A DNA stretch of 64,000 nucleotides from an uncultured Woeseiaceae bacterium (GCA_945788625.1 CALZMQ010000002.1:124001-188000); one strand, 5' to 3'. Shown: positions 40,435 to 50,601, counted from the first letter of the stretch. The notes: generated from the letters alone by a model not told the origin. Numbers and translations: made by a program.

Positions 40435-41765
40435 CCGTCGTCATTCATGGGCAATCGGATAGTGAATGTCGTACCGGTGTCGTCCGAGTCGAATTCAATT
40501 TCGCCGCCGTGCTTGTCCTTGATGATCGAATACGCAATGGCCAGTCCCTGACCGGTACCCTTGCCGACCTGCTTGGTCGTGAAAAAGGGGTCGAACACGC
40601 GATCCGCGATATCGTCCGGTATTCCGCAGCCAGAATCGCCGACGCGCAACTCGACGAAATCGCCGTGCATTTTCGTCGAGATCGAGACTGTACCTTTGCT
40701 GTTGCTACCGTCGCCAACCACTGTTTCTATCGCATGCGCCGCATTCACGATCAGGTTAAGCAGCGCCTGGCCGAGTTCCTGCGTGAAGCCCTGGATCTGT
40801 GGCAGCGATTCGTCAAGATTCGTTTCGATGTTTGCGACGTATTTCCATTCATTCGTCGAGACCATGACCGTGCTTTCCACGACCTTGTTCAAATCGACCG
40901 GTTGCTTCTTTTCGCCGCCCGGATGCGCGAATTCCTTCATCGCGCGGACGATTCTCGTGACACGCTCGATTCCGTCCCGCGCCTCGCTGAATGCGGCCGG
41001 TATTTCTTCGACCAGGTAATCCGCGTCCGCTTCTTTCCATAGTGTGTCTATTTCCTGAAACAGGCTCTCGGGTACGTCGCCATGGCGCGCCGAATGCAAT
41101 AATTCGCCATATTTGGACTGCAACTTGAGCAGGTCGCCGAACGCGCTTTCGAGGAATTGAGCGTTGTCGTGGATGAACTGCATGGGCGTGTTGATTTCGT
41201 GCGCGATGCCGGCGGCTAACTGCCCGACCGCTTCGAGCTTGCGGGCTTGCCGCAAAGCCTCTTCCGCATCCCGAGTCTCGTCTATTTGCTTTCTCAGTTC
41301 CCTCGTACGCTCCTCGACCTTGGCTTCGAGATCATGGTTGAACTGTTCGAGACGTAACACAGACCGCCTGAGGTCGAGGTGTGTCCTTATGATCGCCATC
41401 AGGCCAAGGTAGTTGACGGGCTTGAGGACGTAATCGTTGGCGCCGGCATCGAAGGCGCCGACAAGGTCCTCGGTTTCGTCGGAACCTGTCACCATGAGTA
41501 TCGGCAGGTGCTGGCGGCTGTGCTTTTCGCGCGTGATCTTGAGCACCTGCATGCCGTCGAGGCCGGGCATCATGTTGTCGAGCAACACCAGGTCGACATC
41601 ATGCTTTTCGATAATCTCGAGGGCGGCGTTGCCGCTGTTAGCCAGCATCGATTCGTAGCCGGCCTTTTTGACACAGGCCACCATGAGTTTCGAATGAATC
41701 TCATCATCGTCAACAACGAGTACCGTCTCCGGACCCTGCGTGATTGTTGCCTCGGCAACTTCCAT
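40416..41765 (-). CDS. Response-regulator receiver - histidine kinase hybrid
   Basis: The 449-residue cytosolic protein places a receiver domain first (acidic pocket VVDDDE, phospho-acceptor Asp63 in LLDNMMPG, Lys115 in LKPV). A coiled coil (about 135-175) leads into a HisKA segment with His189 in GIAHEINTP. A catalytic ATPase domain follows with N box NLIVNAAHAIE, G1 DSGCGIPDD, F box VFDPFFTTK and G2 GKGTGQGLAIAY. There is no membrane helix or PAS sensor. An upstream kinase would have to phosphorylate the receiver, making this an intermediate in a phosphorelay. ATG 41765 was chosen; upstream reading begins at TTG and is unlike the family. Confidence 0.9.
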   Translation of the reverse strand: MEVAEATITQGPETVLVVDDDEIHSKLMVACVKKAGYESMLANSGNAALEIIEKHDVDLVLLDNMMPGLDGMQVLKITREKHSRQHLPILMVTGSDETEDLVGAFDAGANDYVLKPVNYLGLMAIIRTHLDLRRSVLRLEQFNHDLEAKVEERTRELRKQIDETRDAEEALRQARKLEAVGQLAAGIAHEINTPMQFIHDNAQFLESAFGDLLKLQSKYGELLHSARHGDVPESLFQEIDTLWKEADADYLVEEIPAAFSEARDGIERVTRIVRAMKEFAHPGGEKKQPVDLNKVVESTVMVSTNEWKYVANIETNLDESLPQIQGFTQELGQALLNLIVNAAHAIETVVGDGSNSKGTVSISTKMHGDFVELRVGDSGCGIPDDIADRVFDPFFTTKQVGKGTGQGLAIAYSIIKDKHGGEIEFDSDDTGTTFTIRLPMNDDGKARSH

Positions 41766-42095
41766 ATAATTATCGGGCGTCTCGCACTTCCGCCACACAA
41801 TTTCGAATGGCAAATCGGTCGCCCGGACTCTGGTTTATTGGACTACGGGTAGTTATCGGCCGCCAGTCCCTTGCCTTTAGTGCTGCCTGCCATGAAAAAG
41901 CACGTTGGCAATCCTGCGGATGCGGCACCGAAACTGTGTACCACGTCCCAGATTATGTCTGGAAAGGTGTTCTATGCTACGGATACTTAAGGCAAAAGTG
42001 TGCGACAAGCTGCGGCGCCTGAGAGCCTCGTCGTCGTTCGGCCTGGCCTGATTCCGCCAGCTTACGCGTCGCGCGCACCTTAGATAGGTGATTCC
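41766..42095. other. 330-bp divergent intergenic region
   Basis: The region separates the kinase (minus) from the double-VWA gene (plus). No open frame longer than about 90 codons with protein-like content, no strong -10/-35 pair and no repeat were recognised. GATAGGTGATTCC just before 42096 includes a weak AGGTG ribosome site for the VWA gene. Confidence 0.5.
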
Positions 42096-43928
42096 ATGCG
42101 AGACACTCTGACCGTTTTACTCTCCGTCCTGATCTGCAACTCTGCGTTGGCCGCGCAGGAGATTTCCAGCGCGCCGCTGTCGTCCCAGGGCAACGTGCAG
42201 ATCGAAATCCAGTCGCCGTCTGCCGACTTCTCCACGGCGGAGGGCAACACGACCGTCGAGGTGGAGGGAATTGCGTCGGCTATCGGCGGCGTACGTTACC
42301 TCGACATGATGTTCGTAATGGACACGTCTGCGAGTCTGCGTGGCACGGATCCGAAGGACTTTCGCTCGACAGGCGCTATCGGCCTGGTCAGGAACCTCTC
42401 GCCGAAAAGCGATATCAAGGTCGGCGTCGTCAGCTTCGACAACAAAGGTGAACTCGCACAGCCGCTGACGTCGGATCGCGAAATGGCGGTCCGGGCGTTG
42501 CGGAACCTGCCACGGTCCGGCAGTACGAACCTCGCCGCCGGCATCAGCGCCGCACTTCGGGAACTCGAGACGAACGGACGGCCCGGTTCATCACGAGTAA
42601 TCATGCTTTTTACCGACGGCATGTCGAACGAGAAGAAGGCGTACGACGCCGCGGTGCGGGCACACTCGAAGGGCGCTACGATTCAGACGTTGCTGCTGGG
42701 GTCGAGCCAGAAGGGTAGCTCCATTCTCGATACGATCGCGTGGGCAACGGGTGGCAGCTTTGTGCAGGTCGCAGACCCCACGATGCTCCCTGAAGCCTTC
42801 CTGGACCTGCGCACGACGGGCGTGGACAGCGTTACCCTCAGTGTCAACGGCTCGGAACCGATGCCCGCACGACTTGCCGGTGGAACGTTCGCCGGAGACG
42901 TACCGCTCGAAGTGGGTGAGAACCGCATCGTCGCTCTCGCCACGAGCCTCGAGGGGGAGACGCAGGAAGCCTCCCTGATCGTGACCGTACGCGATGCAAG
43001 CTGTGCCGCGCTGGAGGTGGCAGCGGTGAAAGACGGGCGCCCGGTGATTTCTCTCGATGACCGGTCGGTCGAGATCGTCGTCGACGCGTCGAGGAGCATG
43101 TGGGGCCGCATGGGCGGTGAGCCGAAGATGGCGGTCGCCAAGGAAATTTTGCAGGACGTGTCTTACTGGTTCCCCGAAGACCTGGACCTGGCACTGCGCG
43201 CGTATGGCAGCACCAGTCCGAGCGACAATAACGACTGCGCCGATTCGACACTGCTCGTGCCATTCGGTGACGAGAATCGCGAACCAATTCGCCGGGCCGT
43301 TGCCGGCTTGCGCCCGCTGGGTCAGACGCCTATCGCTTACGCGCTGAACCAGGCGGCCCGCGATTTCGGCTCGCAACAGGACGATCGTGCGGTGGTCCTG
43401 GTTACCGACGGCATCGAAAGCTGTGGCGGCAACCCGATACTTGCGGCTCAAGATCTGAGTGCCCAAGGTATCAAGGTTCATCTGATCGGATTCGGGCTTG
43501 GCAATGCCGCCGACGAAGACACGGCGAGTCTGCGGGCTATCGCGGCCGCATCGGGTGGCCGCTATGTCACCGCCGGTAGCGCCGAGGAACTCAAGAACGC
43601 ATTGACGCAGACGGTAGCGACCGCGTACAGCGTATTCAAAGACAGCGTCGAAGTGGCGAGCGGATCGCTCGGCTCGAGCGAACCGATGCTATTACCCGAG
43701 GGCGATTACCTCGTCGAATTGCACAGCTCGCCGCCCAGGGAGATGCCGGTCACCCTGGCCCCGAGGGATCAGCTGACGCTGACCCTGGAGAAGCAACAGG
43801 GTGTCGTCTCTCATTTCGAGCGCCGCAGCCAGCTTCCGCACACGTCCTGCGAGGACGCTGTTGCAGCCATGGAGCAAATCATGGACGGCGATGAACTGCA
43901 GCGTCCGGTCGCGACCATTACCGACTGA
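42096..43928 (+). CDS. Exported protein with two von Willebrand factor A domains
   Basis: The 610-residue protein has a signal peptide (MRDTLTVLLSVLICNSALAAQ). Two VWA domains follow, each with an intact MIDAS: DTSAS at about 76-80 followed by VVSFDNKGE and FTDGMSNEKK, and DASRSM near 331 followed by VTDGIES. A short beta domain lies between (about 240-310) and another ends the protein. VWA domains bind metal and protein ligands, often in surface complexes. The second copy has the CoxE/BatA-like IVVDASRSMWG start. It is alone on its strand, between the kinase and an unrecognised exported protein. Its partner is not identified. Confidence 0.8.
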   Translation: MRDTLTVLLSVLICNSALAAQEISSAPLSSQGNVQIEIQSPSADFSTAEGNTTVEVEGIASAIGGVRYLDMMFVMDTSASLRGTDPKDFRSTGAIGLVRNLSPKSDIKVGVVSFDNKGELAQPLTSDREMAVRALRNLPRSGSTNLAAGISAALRELETNGRPGSSRVIMLFTDGMSNEKKAYDAAVRAHSKGATIQTLLLGSSQKGSSILDTIAWATGGSFVQVADPTMLPEAFLDLRTTGVDSVTLSVNGSEPMPARLAGGTFAGDVPLEVGENRIVALATSLEGETQEASLIVTVRDASCAALEVAAVKDGRPVISLDDRSVEIVVDASRSMWGRMGGEPKMAVAKEILQDVSYWFPEDLDLALRAYGSTSPSDNNDCADSTLLVPFGDENREPIRRAVAGLRPLGQTPIAYALNQAARDFGSQQDDRAVVLVTDGIESCGGNPILAAQDLSAQGIKVHLIGFGLGNAADEDTASLRAIAAASGGRYVTAGSAEELKNALTQTVATAYSVFKDSVEVASGSLGSSEPMLLPEGDYLVELHSSPPREMPVTLAPRDQLTLTLEKQQGVVSHFERRSQLPHTSCEDAVAAMEQIMDGDELQRPVATITD

Positions 43929-44020
43929 ATAAAGAGCGGTCCTGAAGCCGCTTCGTTTGACAGCCGCCAAACCTCGGCTTACCGTTCGGGCTCTCGAGCG
44001 GGCTCTGGGTGATTTCAATT

Positions 44021-45142
44021 ATGCAGAAGTTGCGATTCGTTTTTTTCGCAGTCCTGATTTCGGCTCTGTCGATTGGCGCGTACCGACTGCTTTTCGAGCA
44101 TAGTAGAACACCACTTGGCAGCGGAAGCAGCTCGCCAACGAGCGGCCAATTGGTTTTCGGTAAAGAGTCGCGGCCGGGGACACCTTACCAAGGCTTCACG
44201 GATGCTGGCGGGTATGCCGAGTGGTTGTCCGGAACTGGCATCAGCCGGGATGAAGCTGCGGTCCTGGTGCGCACTTATTTGTACCGAGAGTTCGACGTCT
44301 CGAACCCCCAGCAATGGCCGGGCTACTGGACACCGGAATGGGACACGTTTCGAATGAAGCGCAGTGAGTTTCTGTTGCAGAGAGATGACTTCGTGCGGGG
44401 ACGACTGGTGGATATTTTCGGCGACGAGGTCAAACAACTCGGATCAATGCGTGGGTTGTTCGCACCGTTTGCTGATGAGCATCCATTCCTGTCCGGCGAC
44501 GAGCAGATCGCTTTGCTCAAATGGCGATACGACAGGGCCAGCCAGGTCAGACTGCCGCAAACCTCTCGGCGCGATGTCTCTCCTGGAGACAAGATTACCG
44601 CGCCGCCGAACGCCGGCCTGAACGAGACCGAATCATTGGCCGAAGTCCTCGGCGAAGCGTTGGCGTTCGAGTACGGTGTTCGCGATTCATCAACGGCGCG
44701 CCGACTTCGCTCGATTGAGGCTGATATGAATGAAGCGCAATTCCGAGAGGCGTATCGGGTTATGACAGAACGTCAGAATATGGCTTCCGTCGAATATCGC
44801 CAGAAACTCGAGGCAACGATCGGCCGCGACGACTACTTGAGGTGGTGGGCGACGATCGACCCGGCAATGGACGTCGTGCAAAACACGGCTCGCGATATGG
44901 GGCTTGACGACGATCAAATTCTCGGACTATTCGACATTCTCGAGCGAGCCAACTCACAGATTGTCCAGCACGTCTCACAACTCGATGACAATCCAAGTGG
45001 CGCGACCGAGTATCTGAAACAGGTAACGGACCGGCGCAACGCCGAGATTGCAGCGCTAATTGGTGAACAGCCGGCGACGAGATTGCTTGCTGCGCTCAAT
45101 CGTTATTACTCGCAAAGAGGCAGGGCGCCCGCCAACGATTGA
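44021..45142 (+). CDS. Exported or membrane-anchored helical protein, unknown function
   Basis: The 373-residue protein has one N-terminal hydrophobic helix (6-25) that may be uncleaved, a low-complexity Ser/Gly linker (33-48), and a largely helical, charged body. That body includes GISRDEAAVLVRTYLYREF and RLRSIEADMNEAQFREAYRV. The arrangement recalls lipase-specific foldases (Lif), but the RxxFDY(F/C)LSAxGE signature was not found, so no assignment is made. ATG 44021 is used; a GTG four codons upstream is possible. It is convergent with the 45248 gene across a perfect palindrome. Confidence 0.45.
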   Translation: MQKLRFVFFAVLISALSIGAYRLLFEHSRTPLGSGSSSPTSGQLVFGKESRPGTPYQGFTDAGGYAEWLSGTGISRDEAAVLVRTYLYREFDVSNPQQWPGYWTPEWDTFRMKRSEFLLQRDDFVRGRLVDIFGDEVKQLGSMRGLFAPFADEHPFLSGDEQIALLKWRYDRASQVRLPQTSRRDVSPGDKITAPPNAGLNETESLAEVLGEALAFEYGVRDSSTARRLRSIEADMNEAQFREAYRVMTERQNMASVEYRQKLEATIGRDDYLRWWATIDPAMDVVQNTARDMGLDDDQILGLFDILERANSQIVQHVSQLDDNPSGATEYLKQVTDRRNAEIAALIGEQPATRLLAALNRYYSQRGRAPAND

Positions 45143-45164
45143 TCCGACCAATCAGCCTGGCGAC

Positions 45165-45196
45165 GACATAGTCGCTTCATATGAAGCGACTATGTC
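45165..45196. repeat. 32-bp perfect palindrome between convergent genes
   Basis: The arms GACATAGTCGCTTCAT and ATGAAGCGACTATGTC meet at 45180/45181 with no spacer. It lies 22 bp after one gene's stop and 51 bp before the other's. There is no T tract on either side, so termination would be non-canonical; a cruciform or dimer-binding site is also possible. Confidence 0.8.
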
Positions 45197-45247
45197 CGCG
45201 GACCCGATACTCAAGACCCATTACGGTCCCAAATGATTGACAACTCG

Positions 45248-46951
45248 CTACGGCGGGCAAGTCGGCGCGGCGCTGGTGAAGTGCACAGAGGGTACTGGCA
45301 CGTTACCGCCCGTCAACTGGTTGACGTCGTACTCCGAAACACCGTCAGTTGCTGCGATTAGCCCCGCGGTGTAGCTGTTGGAATTGTAGTTCTGGCCGGC
45401 GGTCGGGTATGCATCGTAATCGAGACAGTTGTTGTAGTTGTTACTGCTGCTTCGGATTCTCTGGAAGTACACGACGGGCGGCTCGACGGAGATCGAGCTT
45501 TCAACCGTGCCCAGTATGTAATTGAATTGAGGTAGATCTGTCGGCCGATTTTCTTCCGCCAGCAGGATAGCACCAGGTGTCAGTCCAGGTACTTGTACGC
45601 AGACGATCGAGCCGTTGATATCCTCACACCTACCCGGTCCCGCACTTACCGTAATCGCTGCAGCAGCGCTCGGGATAGCCCGATACTCAAGAGCGCTGTG
45701 CGACCAGAAACCGTACAGGTCGTGCCCGGTCAGGTAAACCACGTTTGCACGCCGGGCATTGCTGGTTTTGTCGTGACCGAGAAGATCGGCCAGGGTAACG
45801 ATGGAGATTCCGAAGAGAATATCCGGGCACTTGTCATAGTCATCCTCTTCGCCAAGGTCAATGCACCATGGCCAGACTCCGATCGTGAATCCAAGGGTTG
45901 AGGAAAAAGCGTCGAGGATGTCCTGTCCGGTTCCCAGTCCCTGCTGGACGTCGAGAATAGCTTCCCAGACGTCAACCGCGTCGGAATTGATGCCTGGATA
46001 CACCGTGACCTCGACGGGGTCTTCCCAGACGCGGTAGTAATAGCAGACATACTCGAGCGCATCGCCCCAGTAGAAAAACTCGCACTCCCATTCGTAAGTC
46101 CAACCGCCGCCGACCTCGATCTCGTCGGAGTTCTCGTCAAAATAATTCGGGTTCTGCGCGTATTCCATCATATCGTCGGAAAAATCGATGAGATTCTGGT
46201 TTATGAACCGTGTGCCTTTTGGCGCTGAGTTAAAAATCTCGCCTGATGAAAACACGATCTGGTCCAATGCGCCGGGGATGAAATCACCAATGTTTCGCAA
46301 CGAAATGTCGGCAAAACCATCCATGTCGCCATCATTGAGAATCAGGTCGATGGCAACGGCGGCCCACGATGAAGCCTGCGCAAGTTGAGAGGCGTTTGGA
46401 ACGATCGTGGCAAACGTTCCATTCGGGTTCTGTTGGAGGATGACGGAATCGATTGCTCCGTTCCCGCTATCGCCACCCGCGGTCCTGTTCAGAAAGACGT
46501 CTTGCAGGCCGTCATAGTTGATATCGCCGCGCCGCGTCTCGTACGAATAGGACACCTGGACCGAAAACGGGTCGACTTCCGGCTGGGGCCCGACAGCCAC
46601 TGTGGTTATTCCGCTCGTATACGTGTAAGAAATTCCGAATTCTTCGTCTACTTCGACATCCTCAAACCTGTAAGAATGTATCCCGTTCGGCATATTGGTC
46701 GCCGTGTAGTTTGCACCGCCCGACGACACCGCCTGCCAGTTTGACTCTCCGAATCGCTTTTCTGCCAGCCAGCAATATTGGGAGCAGCCCAGGTGGGTCG
46801 TCGAAACCGTGTAGTTCCCGTTCCCGTCATTGTTGAGGATTATCGGTGCATCCTGAGAGTGAGCGACCGAACAAACCATAAGAAGCGCAAAGACAGCCCC
46901 GACTCTTGATGCAAAAGTGCTGATACCGCCAATCTGATGTCGCTCGTGCAT
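45248..46951 (-). CDS. Secreted protein with FG-GAP-like motifs, unknown function
   Basis: The 567-residue product has an export signal (hydrophobic FALLMVCSVAHSQ). Two short calcium-binding-like stretches, GDINYDGLQDVFL and GDMDGFADISLRN, resemble FG-GAP/VCBS blades, but too few blades are visible for a full propeller. The middle is aromatic- and cysteine-rich (WECEFFYWGDALEYVCYYYR), and the end holds LTGHDLYGFWSHSALEYRAI, which has a His-based pattern but no named motif. ATG 46951 has GGGGAA upstream. The protein is acidic and Asn-rich, as expected for an extracellular marine protein. Function not recognised. Confidence 0.5.
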   Translation of the reverse strand: MHERHQIGGISTFASRVGAVFALLMVCSVAHSQDAPIILNNDGNGNYTVSTTHLGCSQYCWLAEKRFGESNWQAVSSGGANYTATNMPNGIHSYRFEDVEVDEEFGISYTYTSGITTVAVGPQPEVDPFSVQVSYSYETRRGDINYDGLQDVFLNRTAGGDSGNGAIDSVILQQNPNGTFATIVPNASQLAQASSWAAVAIDLILNDGDMDGFADISLRNIGDFIPGALDQIVFSSGEIFNSAPKGTRFINQNLIDFSDDMMEYAQNPNYFDENSDEIEVGGGWTYEWECEFFYWGDALEYVCYYYRVWEDPVEVTVYPGINSDAVDVWEAILDVQQGLGTGQDILDAFSSTLGFTIGVWPWCIDLGEEDDYDKCPDILFGISIVTLADLLGHDKTSNARRANVVYLTGHDLYGFWSHSALEYRAIPSAAAAITVSAGPGRCEDINGSIVCVQVPGLTPGAILLAEENRPTDLPQFNYILGTVESSISVEPPVVYFQRIRSSSNNYNNCLDYDAYPTAGQNYNSNSYTAGLIAATDGVSEYDVNQLTGGNVPVPSVHFTSAAPTCPP

Positions 46952-47235
46952 GAATATTCCCCTTTTCGCTCCGGTTCCCGATCCCGTCGAATCGGATTCG
47001 ACCGATCCCTGGGTTGGCAGCGGAGCACGGTGACCTTGTTCTGGTTGTAAAATACGGTTCTCTTTTTCCAAATATAGACGACAAATGAAAGATTTCTACA
47101 AGTCTGCGCAATATTCGATAGCAGCGCTTTGATAAGAACCGAAATCGCGGCTGGAACCCGCCTCTACGACAAATTTGCGTGACGACCCGTAGTGAGTGGT
47201 ACGATTTCGGCGCACTCACTCCGGATATCCACAGA

Positions 47236-48444
47236 ATGCTAGAACAATTGGCCGCGATTCACCCGTTGTTGCCAACCGCCGCCGGCTTGCTCGTGCTGCT
47301 GGCGGCCGCTGTCATCGTCAACCTGATCCTAAAGCACGTTATGGTGCGCGCCGTCCGCGCGTTCGCCAAGCGGTCTCGCGCGACCTGGGACGACGCGTTG
47401 GTGAGCCACAACGTCTTCGGTCGTCTCGTACAGGTCGTGCCGGCGCTCATCATTTTCACCGGTGCGCCATTCGTCCCCGATTTGCCGGACGGCGGCGTCC
47501 AGCTCGTACGCAATGTCGCGATGGGTTACACGGTGTTGATGTTGACCCTGGCCCTGACGGCCGCGCTCAGCGCGGCCAATACGATCTACTCGGCCTCGCC
47601 GATGGCCCGGGAACGCCCGATAAAGGGATTCGTGCAGCTCGTGCAGATCGTTGTCTGGATTCTCGGTGGCGTGATGATCATCGCGGCAGTGCTCGACCGA
47701 TCGCCGCTGCTGCTGCTCAGCGGATTCGGCGCGATGACCGCCATCCTGATACTGGTATTCAAGGACACGATCCTGTCGCTGGTCGCGAGCGTGCAACTCA
47801 CAGCGCAGGACATGGTCCGCGTCGGTGATTGGATAGAGATGCCGCAGTTTGGAGCGGACGGCGATGTTGTCGATGTGCAACTCCATACCGTAAAGGTGCA
47901 GAACTGGGACAAGACGATCACTACGATCCCGACGCACCGCCTGATTACGGACTCCTTCAAGAACTGGCGCGGCATGTCGCAAACCGGCGCCCGTCGGATC
48001 AAACGCGCCATTCATATCGATGTGTCGACGATCCGCATGCAGACCGAAGACGAGGTGAAGCACTTCACGCGTTTCGCGCTGCTGAAGGACTACATCAGGA
48101 ACAAGGAAAAGGAACTGGCCGACTACAATGCGGGACTCGCGAACGAGGTGGATGCCGACGTAAACAAGCGACGGCTCACCAATATCGGCATGTTTCGGGC
48201 TTACGCGTACAACTACCTGAAGAATCACCCGAAGATCCACGAGGGCATGACACTGATCGTGCGTCAGCTCGCACCGGGACCAGAGGGGCTGCCGCTGGAA
48301 ATCTACTGTTTCACCAACACGACCGTGTGGGCCGACTACGAGAGCATCCAGTCGGACATTTTCGATCACCTGCTGGCTATCGTGCAGGAGTTCGGTCTGC
48401 GCCTGTACCAGAAACCGGCAGGCTCGGATTTCGCAAGGCTCTAG
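47236..48444 (+). CDS. MscS-family mechanosensitive channel (YbdG-like)
   Basis: This inner-membrane protein relieves turgor or senses membrane tension. The 402-residue form has five hydrophobic helices over residues ~1-180 with TM3-like GAMTAILILVFKDTILSLVASV, then the MscS beta domain starting VRVGDWIEMPQFGADGDVVDV and VKVQNWDKTITTIPTHRLITDSFKNW. These are YbdG/MscM-type signatures, as is the C-terminal extension to about 400 residues. The ATG at 47236 is used; a GTG at 47179 would add 19 residues without membrane character. It is convergent with gpsA, overlapping by 4 bp. Confidence 0.85.
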   Translation: MLEQLAAIHPLLPTAAGLLVLLAAAVIVNLILKHVMVRAVRAFAKRSRATWDDALVSHNVFGRLVQVVPALIIFTGAPFVPDLPDGGVQLVRNVAMGYTVLMLTLALTAALSAANTIYSASPMARERPIKGFVQLVQIVVWILGGVMIIAAVLDRSPLLLLSGFGAMTAILILVFKDTILSLVASVQLTAQDMVRVGDWIEMPQFGADGDVVDVQLHTVKVQNWDKTITTIPTHRLITDSFKNWRGMSQTGARRIKRAIHIDVSTIRMQTEDEVKHFTRFALLKDYIRNKEKELADYNAGLANEVDADVNKRRLTNIGMFRAYAYNYLKNHPKIHEGMTLIVRQLAPGPEGLPLEIYCFTNTTVWADYESIQSDIFDHLLAIVQEFGLRLYQKPAGSDFARL

Positions 48445-49442
48445 CCCGGTTCGGACTCCGCGCCGGCCGCTGTCTTCAGCAGGCCGCGAAAGGCGTCGCG
48501 GGCCGTGCTCCGGTCCTGGACGACTTGCAGGACTTCCCGGGCGATAGGCATGTCCACGTCGTACTTGTCCGCCATTGCCACCACGGCTGGCGCACTCTTC
48601 ACGCCTTCTGCAACCATGAACATCTCGTTGACGATTTCCTCGATGGTCCGGCCCTTCCCCAACTCATAGCCAACCGTGCGATTTCGGCTTTGCGGACTCG
48701 TGCAGGTTGCGATCAGGTCCCCGGTGCCCGCGAGCCCGGCGAACGTCTGCGGTTCTCCACCCATTGCAACACCGAGGCGCGTGATCTCGGCCAGGCCGCG
48801 TGTAATCACCGCCGAACGCGTGTTTTCTCCGGCGCCTTGCCCATCTCCCATGCCCGCCGCAATTGCAATGATATTCTTGAGTACGCCGCCCAGTTCGCAA
48901 CCGATGACGTCGTGATTCGTGTAGACGCGAAACAGGCCGCTGTGAAACAGCTTCTGCAGTTCCCTGACGATGACTTCGTCTTCCATCGCGATGACGCTTG
49001 CGGCGGCGTAGCCGGACATGATCTCCCGCGCCAGGTTCGGTCCCGTCAACACGCCGGCCGGGTGTCCGGGCAGCACCTCGTTGATCAGCTCGGTCATACG
49101 CTTGCCGGTGCTGAGTTCGAGTCCCTTGCTCAGGCTGATAACGGGCACCCAGGGTCGAATGTGCGGCTTGATCTGTTCGAGCACACCACGAAACGACTGC
49201 GCGGGAATACCCATGACGATTACGTCCATGTTCGCAACGACCTCTTCGATGTCGGTCGTGGCACGAACGCTTTCCGGCAGCACCGCATCGGGCAGGTATT
49301 TCGCATTGCTGTGCCGCGTATTGATCTCGTCCACGGTGCCCCTGTCCCTTGCCCACATCGTTACCGGTGCATTCCGCGCGATCAATGCGGCCACGGTCGT
49401 TCCCCAGGATCCTCCCCCGAGCAGTCCAGCGTTAAGGTTCAT
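48441..49442 (-). CDS. gpsA: NAD(P)-dependent glycerol-3-phosphate dehydrogenase
   Basis: GpsA reduces dihydroxyacetone phosphate to sn-glycerol 3-phosphate, the backbone for phospholipids. The 333-residue cytoplasmic enzyme has the nucleotide fold GLLGGGSWGTTVA at 6-18, KGLELSTGK, and the GPNLAREI loop. The catalytic lysine region is ELGGVLKNIIAIAAG and the C-terminal AGTGDLIATCTSPQSRNR motif is present, all in family order and length (about 335). ATG 49442 has AAGGGG upstream; the longer reading adds nine unlike residues. It is next to glpQ-glpT, forming a glycerol-phosphate neighbourhood. Confidence 0.95.
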   Translation of the reverse strand: MNLNAGLLGGGSWGTTVAALIARNAPVTMWARDRGTVDEINTRHSNAKYLPDAVLPESVRATTDIEEVVANMDVIVMGIPAQSFRGVLEQIKPHIRPWVPVISLSKGLELSTGKRMTELINEVLPGHPAGVLTGPNLAREIMSGYAAASVIAMEDEVIVRELQKLFHSGLFRVYTNHDVIGCELGGVLKNIIAIAAGMGDGQGAGENTRSAVITRGLAEITRLGVAMGGEPQTFAGLAGTGDLIATCTSPQSRNRTVGYELGKGRTIEEIVNEMFMVAEGVKSAPAVVAMADKYDVDMPIAREVLQVVQDRSTARDAFRGLLKTAAGAESEPG

Positions 49443-49545
49443 CGTGATCCCCTTCTTGTTGTGCGCCAATGGTTCATGTCGATGCTACAAAGTATATTAA
49501 ACTCGGTCTTTCACCAATAAGCAGAATCTTAACGAGGCCCTGATA

Positions 49546-50601
49546 GTGTCCATTACCAAGAACGTCGCTCTGTTGGCGTCGCTGTTCCTTTGCGGCTGCG
49601 TTGTCACAGTGAATGACAAGGTCCTCGTTGGCAAGAACCGGGTCGTGGCCTGGGAAAGCAAGCTGGTTATTGCGCACCGAGGCGCCAGCGGTTATTTGCC
49701 CGAGCATACGATCGCCGCGAAGGCGATGGCGTATGCACAGGGTGCGGACTACATCGAGCAGGACCTCGTTATGACTCGCGATGGTGAGGTCGTTGTGTTG
49801 CATGACCACCATCTCGACACGGTGACCGATGTTCGCGACGTGTTTCCGCAGAGAGCGCGCGCCGACGGTCGTTATTACGTGATCGACTTTACCTTGGCCG
49901 AGCTGAGGCAGCTTGCCGTTTCCGAGCGATTTCAGGAGATCGACGGCGAAAGGTCCGCAGTGTTCGAAGATCGCTTCCCGCTCATGCAATCGTCGTTCGG
50001 TATCAGCACCTTCGCAGAGGAAATCGAACTCATCCAGGGACTCAACAAGTCGACCGGTCGCCCGGTCGGTATCTATCCGGAGATCAAGAGCCCGGCGTTT
50101 CACCGCGAGGAGGGTAAGGATATCTCTGCGGCGGTGCTCGATATTCTGAGCACCTATGGCTATACGACGATGCAGGACAAGGTGTTTCTGCAGTGCTTCG
50201 ATCCTTTCGAGTTGCAGCGAATTCATGCTGAGCTATTACCTGCGATGAACATGGCTGTACCCCTTGTTCAGCTGTTGGGCAGCGGACCCGACTACGAGCC
50301 GTTACTGACGGACGAGGGGCTGCAGCAGGTTGCCGCATACGCCGATGGCATCGGCCCATCGATGTTCCTGATCGTTGGACAGGAGTCACGCGCGTCTGAT
50401 CTTGCCACTACTGACCTCGTCGAACGAGCACACGGGCTGGGGCTCGCGGTCCATCCCTACACGTTTCGTAATGATCAACTTCCGGCCTTCGTTGACGACT
50501 ACGAACAACTTCTGCGGATCTACCTGGACGACCTGGACGTCGATGGCGTATTTACTGATTTTCCGGATCTTACGGTCGCTTTCCTCGAGTCCAATTTGTG
50601 A
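49546..50601 (+). CDS. glpQ: Glycerophosphodiester phosphodiesterase, lipoprotein form
   Basis: GlpQ hydrolyses glycerophosphodiesters in the periplasm to glycerol 3-phosphate and alcohols. The 351-residue protein has a lipobox (LFLCGC, lipidated cysteine near 18). GDPD landmarks are [39 protein letters not shown] (split here as YIEQDLVMT and [11 protein letters not shown]) and IYPEIKSP. The catalytic His/His/Glu/Asp set is present. The start is GTG at 49546. It overlaps glpT by 4 bp (GTGA), coupling hydrolysis to uptake of the product. Confidence 0.92.
   Translation: MSITKNVALLASLFLCGCVVTVNDKVLVGKNRVVAWESKLVIAHRGASGYLPEHTIAAKAMAYAQGADYIEQDLVMTRDGEVVVLHDHHLDTVTDVRDVFPQRARADGRYYVIDFTLAELRQLAVSERFQEIDGERSAVFEDRFPLMQSSFGISTFAEEIELIQGLNKSTGRPVGIYPEIKSPAFHREEGKDISAAVLDILSTYGYTTMQDKVFLQCFDPFELQRIHAELLPAMNMAVPLVQLLGSGPDYEPLLTDEGLQQVAAYADGIGPSMFLIVGQESRASDLATTDLVERAHGLGLAVHPYTFRNDQLPAFVDDYEQLLRIYLDDLDVDGVFTDFPDLTVAFLESNL

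Noticed and set aside
44021..45142. Possible lipase-specific foldase (Lif)
   Set aside because: The overall layout is similar, but the signature motif of foldases was not found and no lipase gene of the matching type is adjacent.
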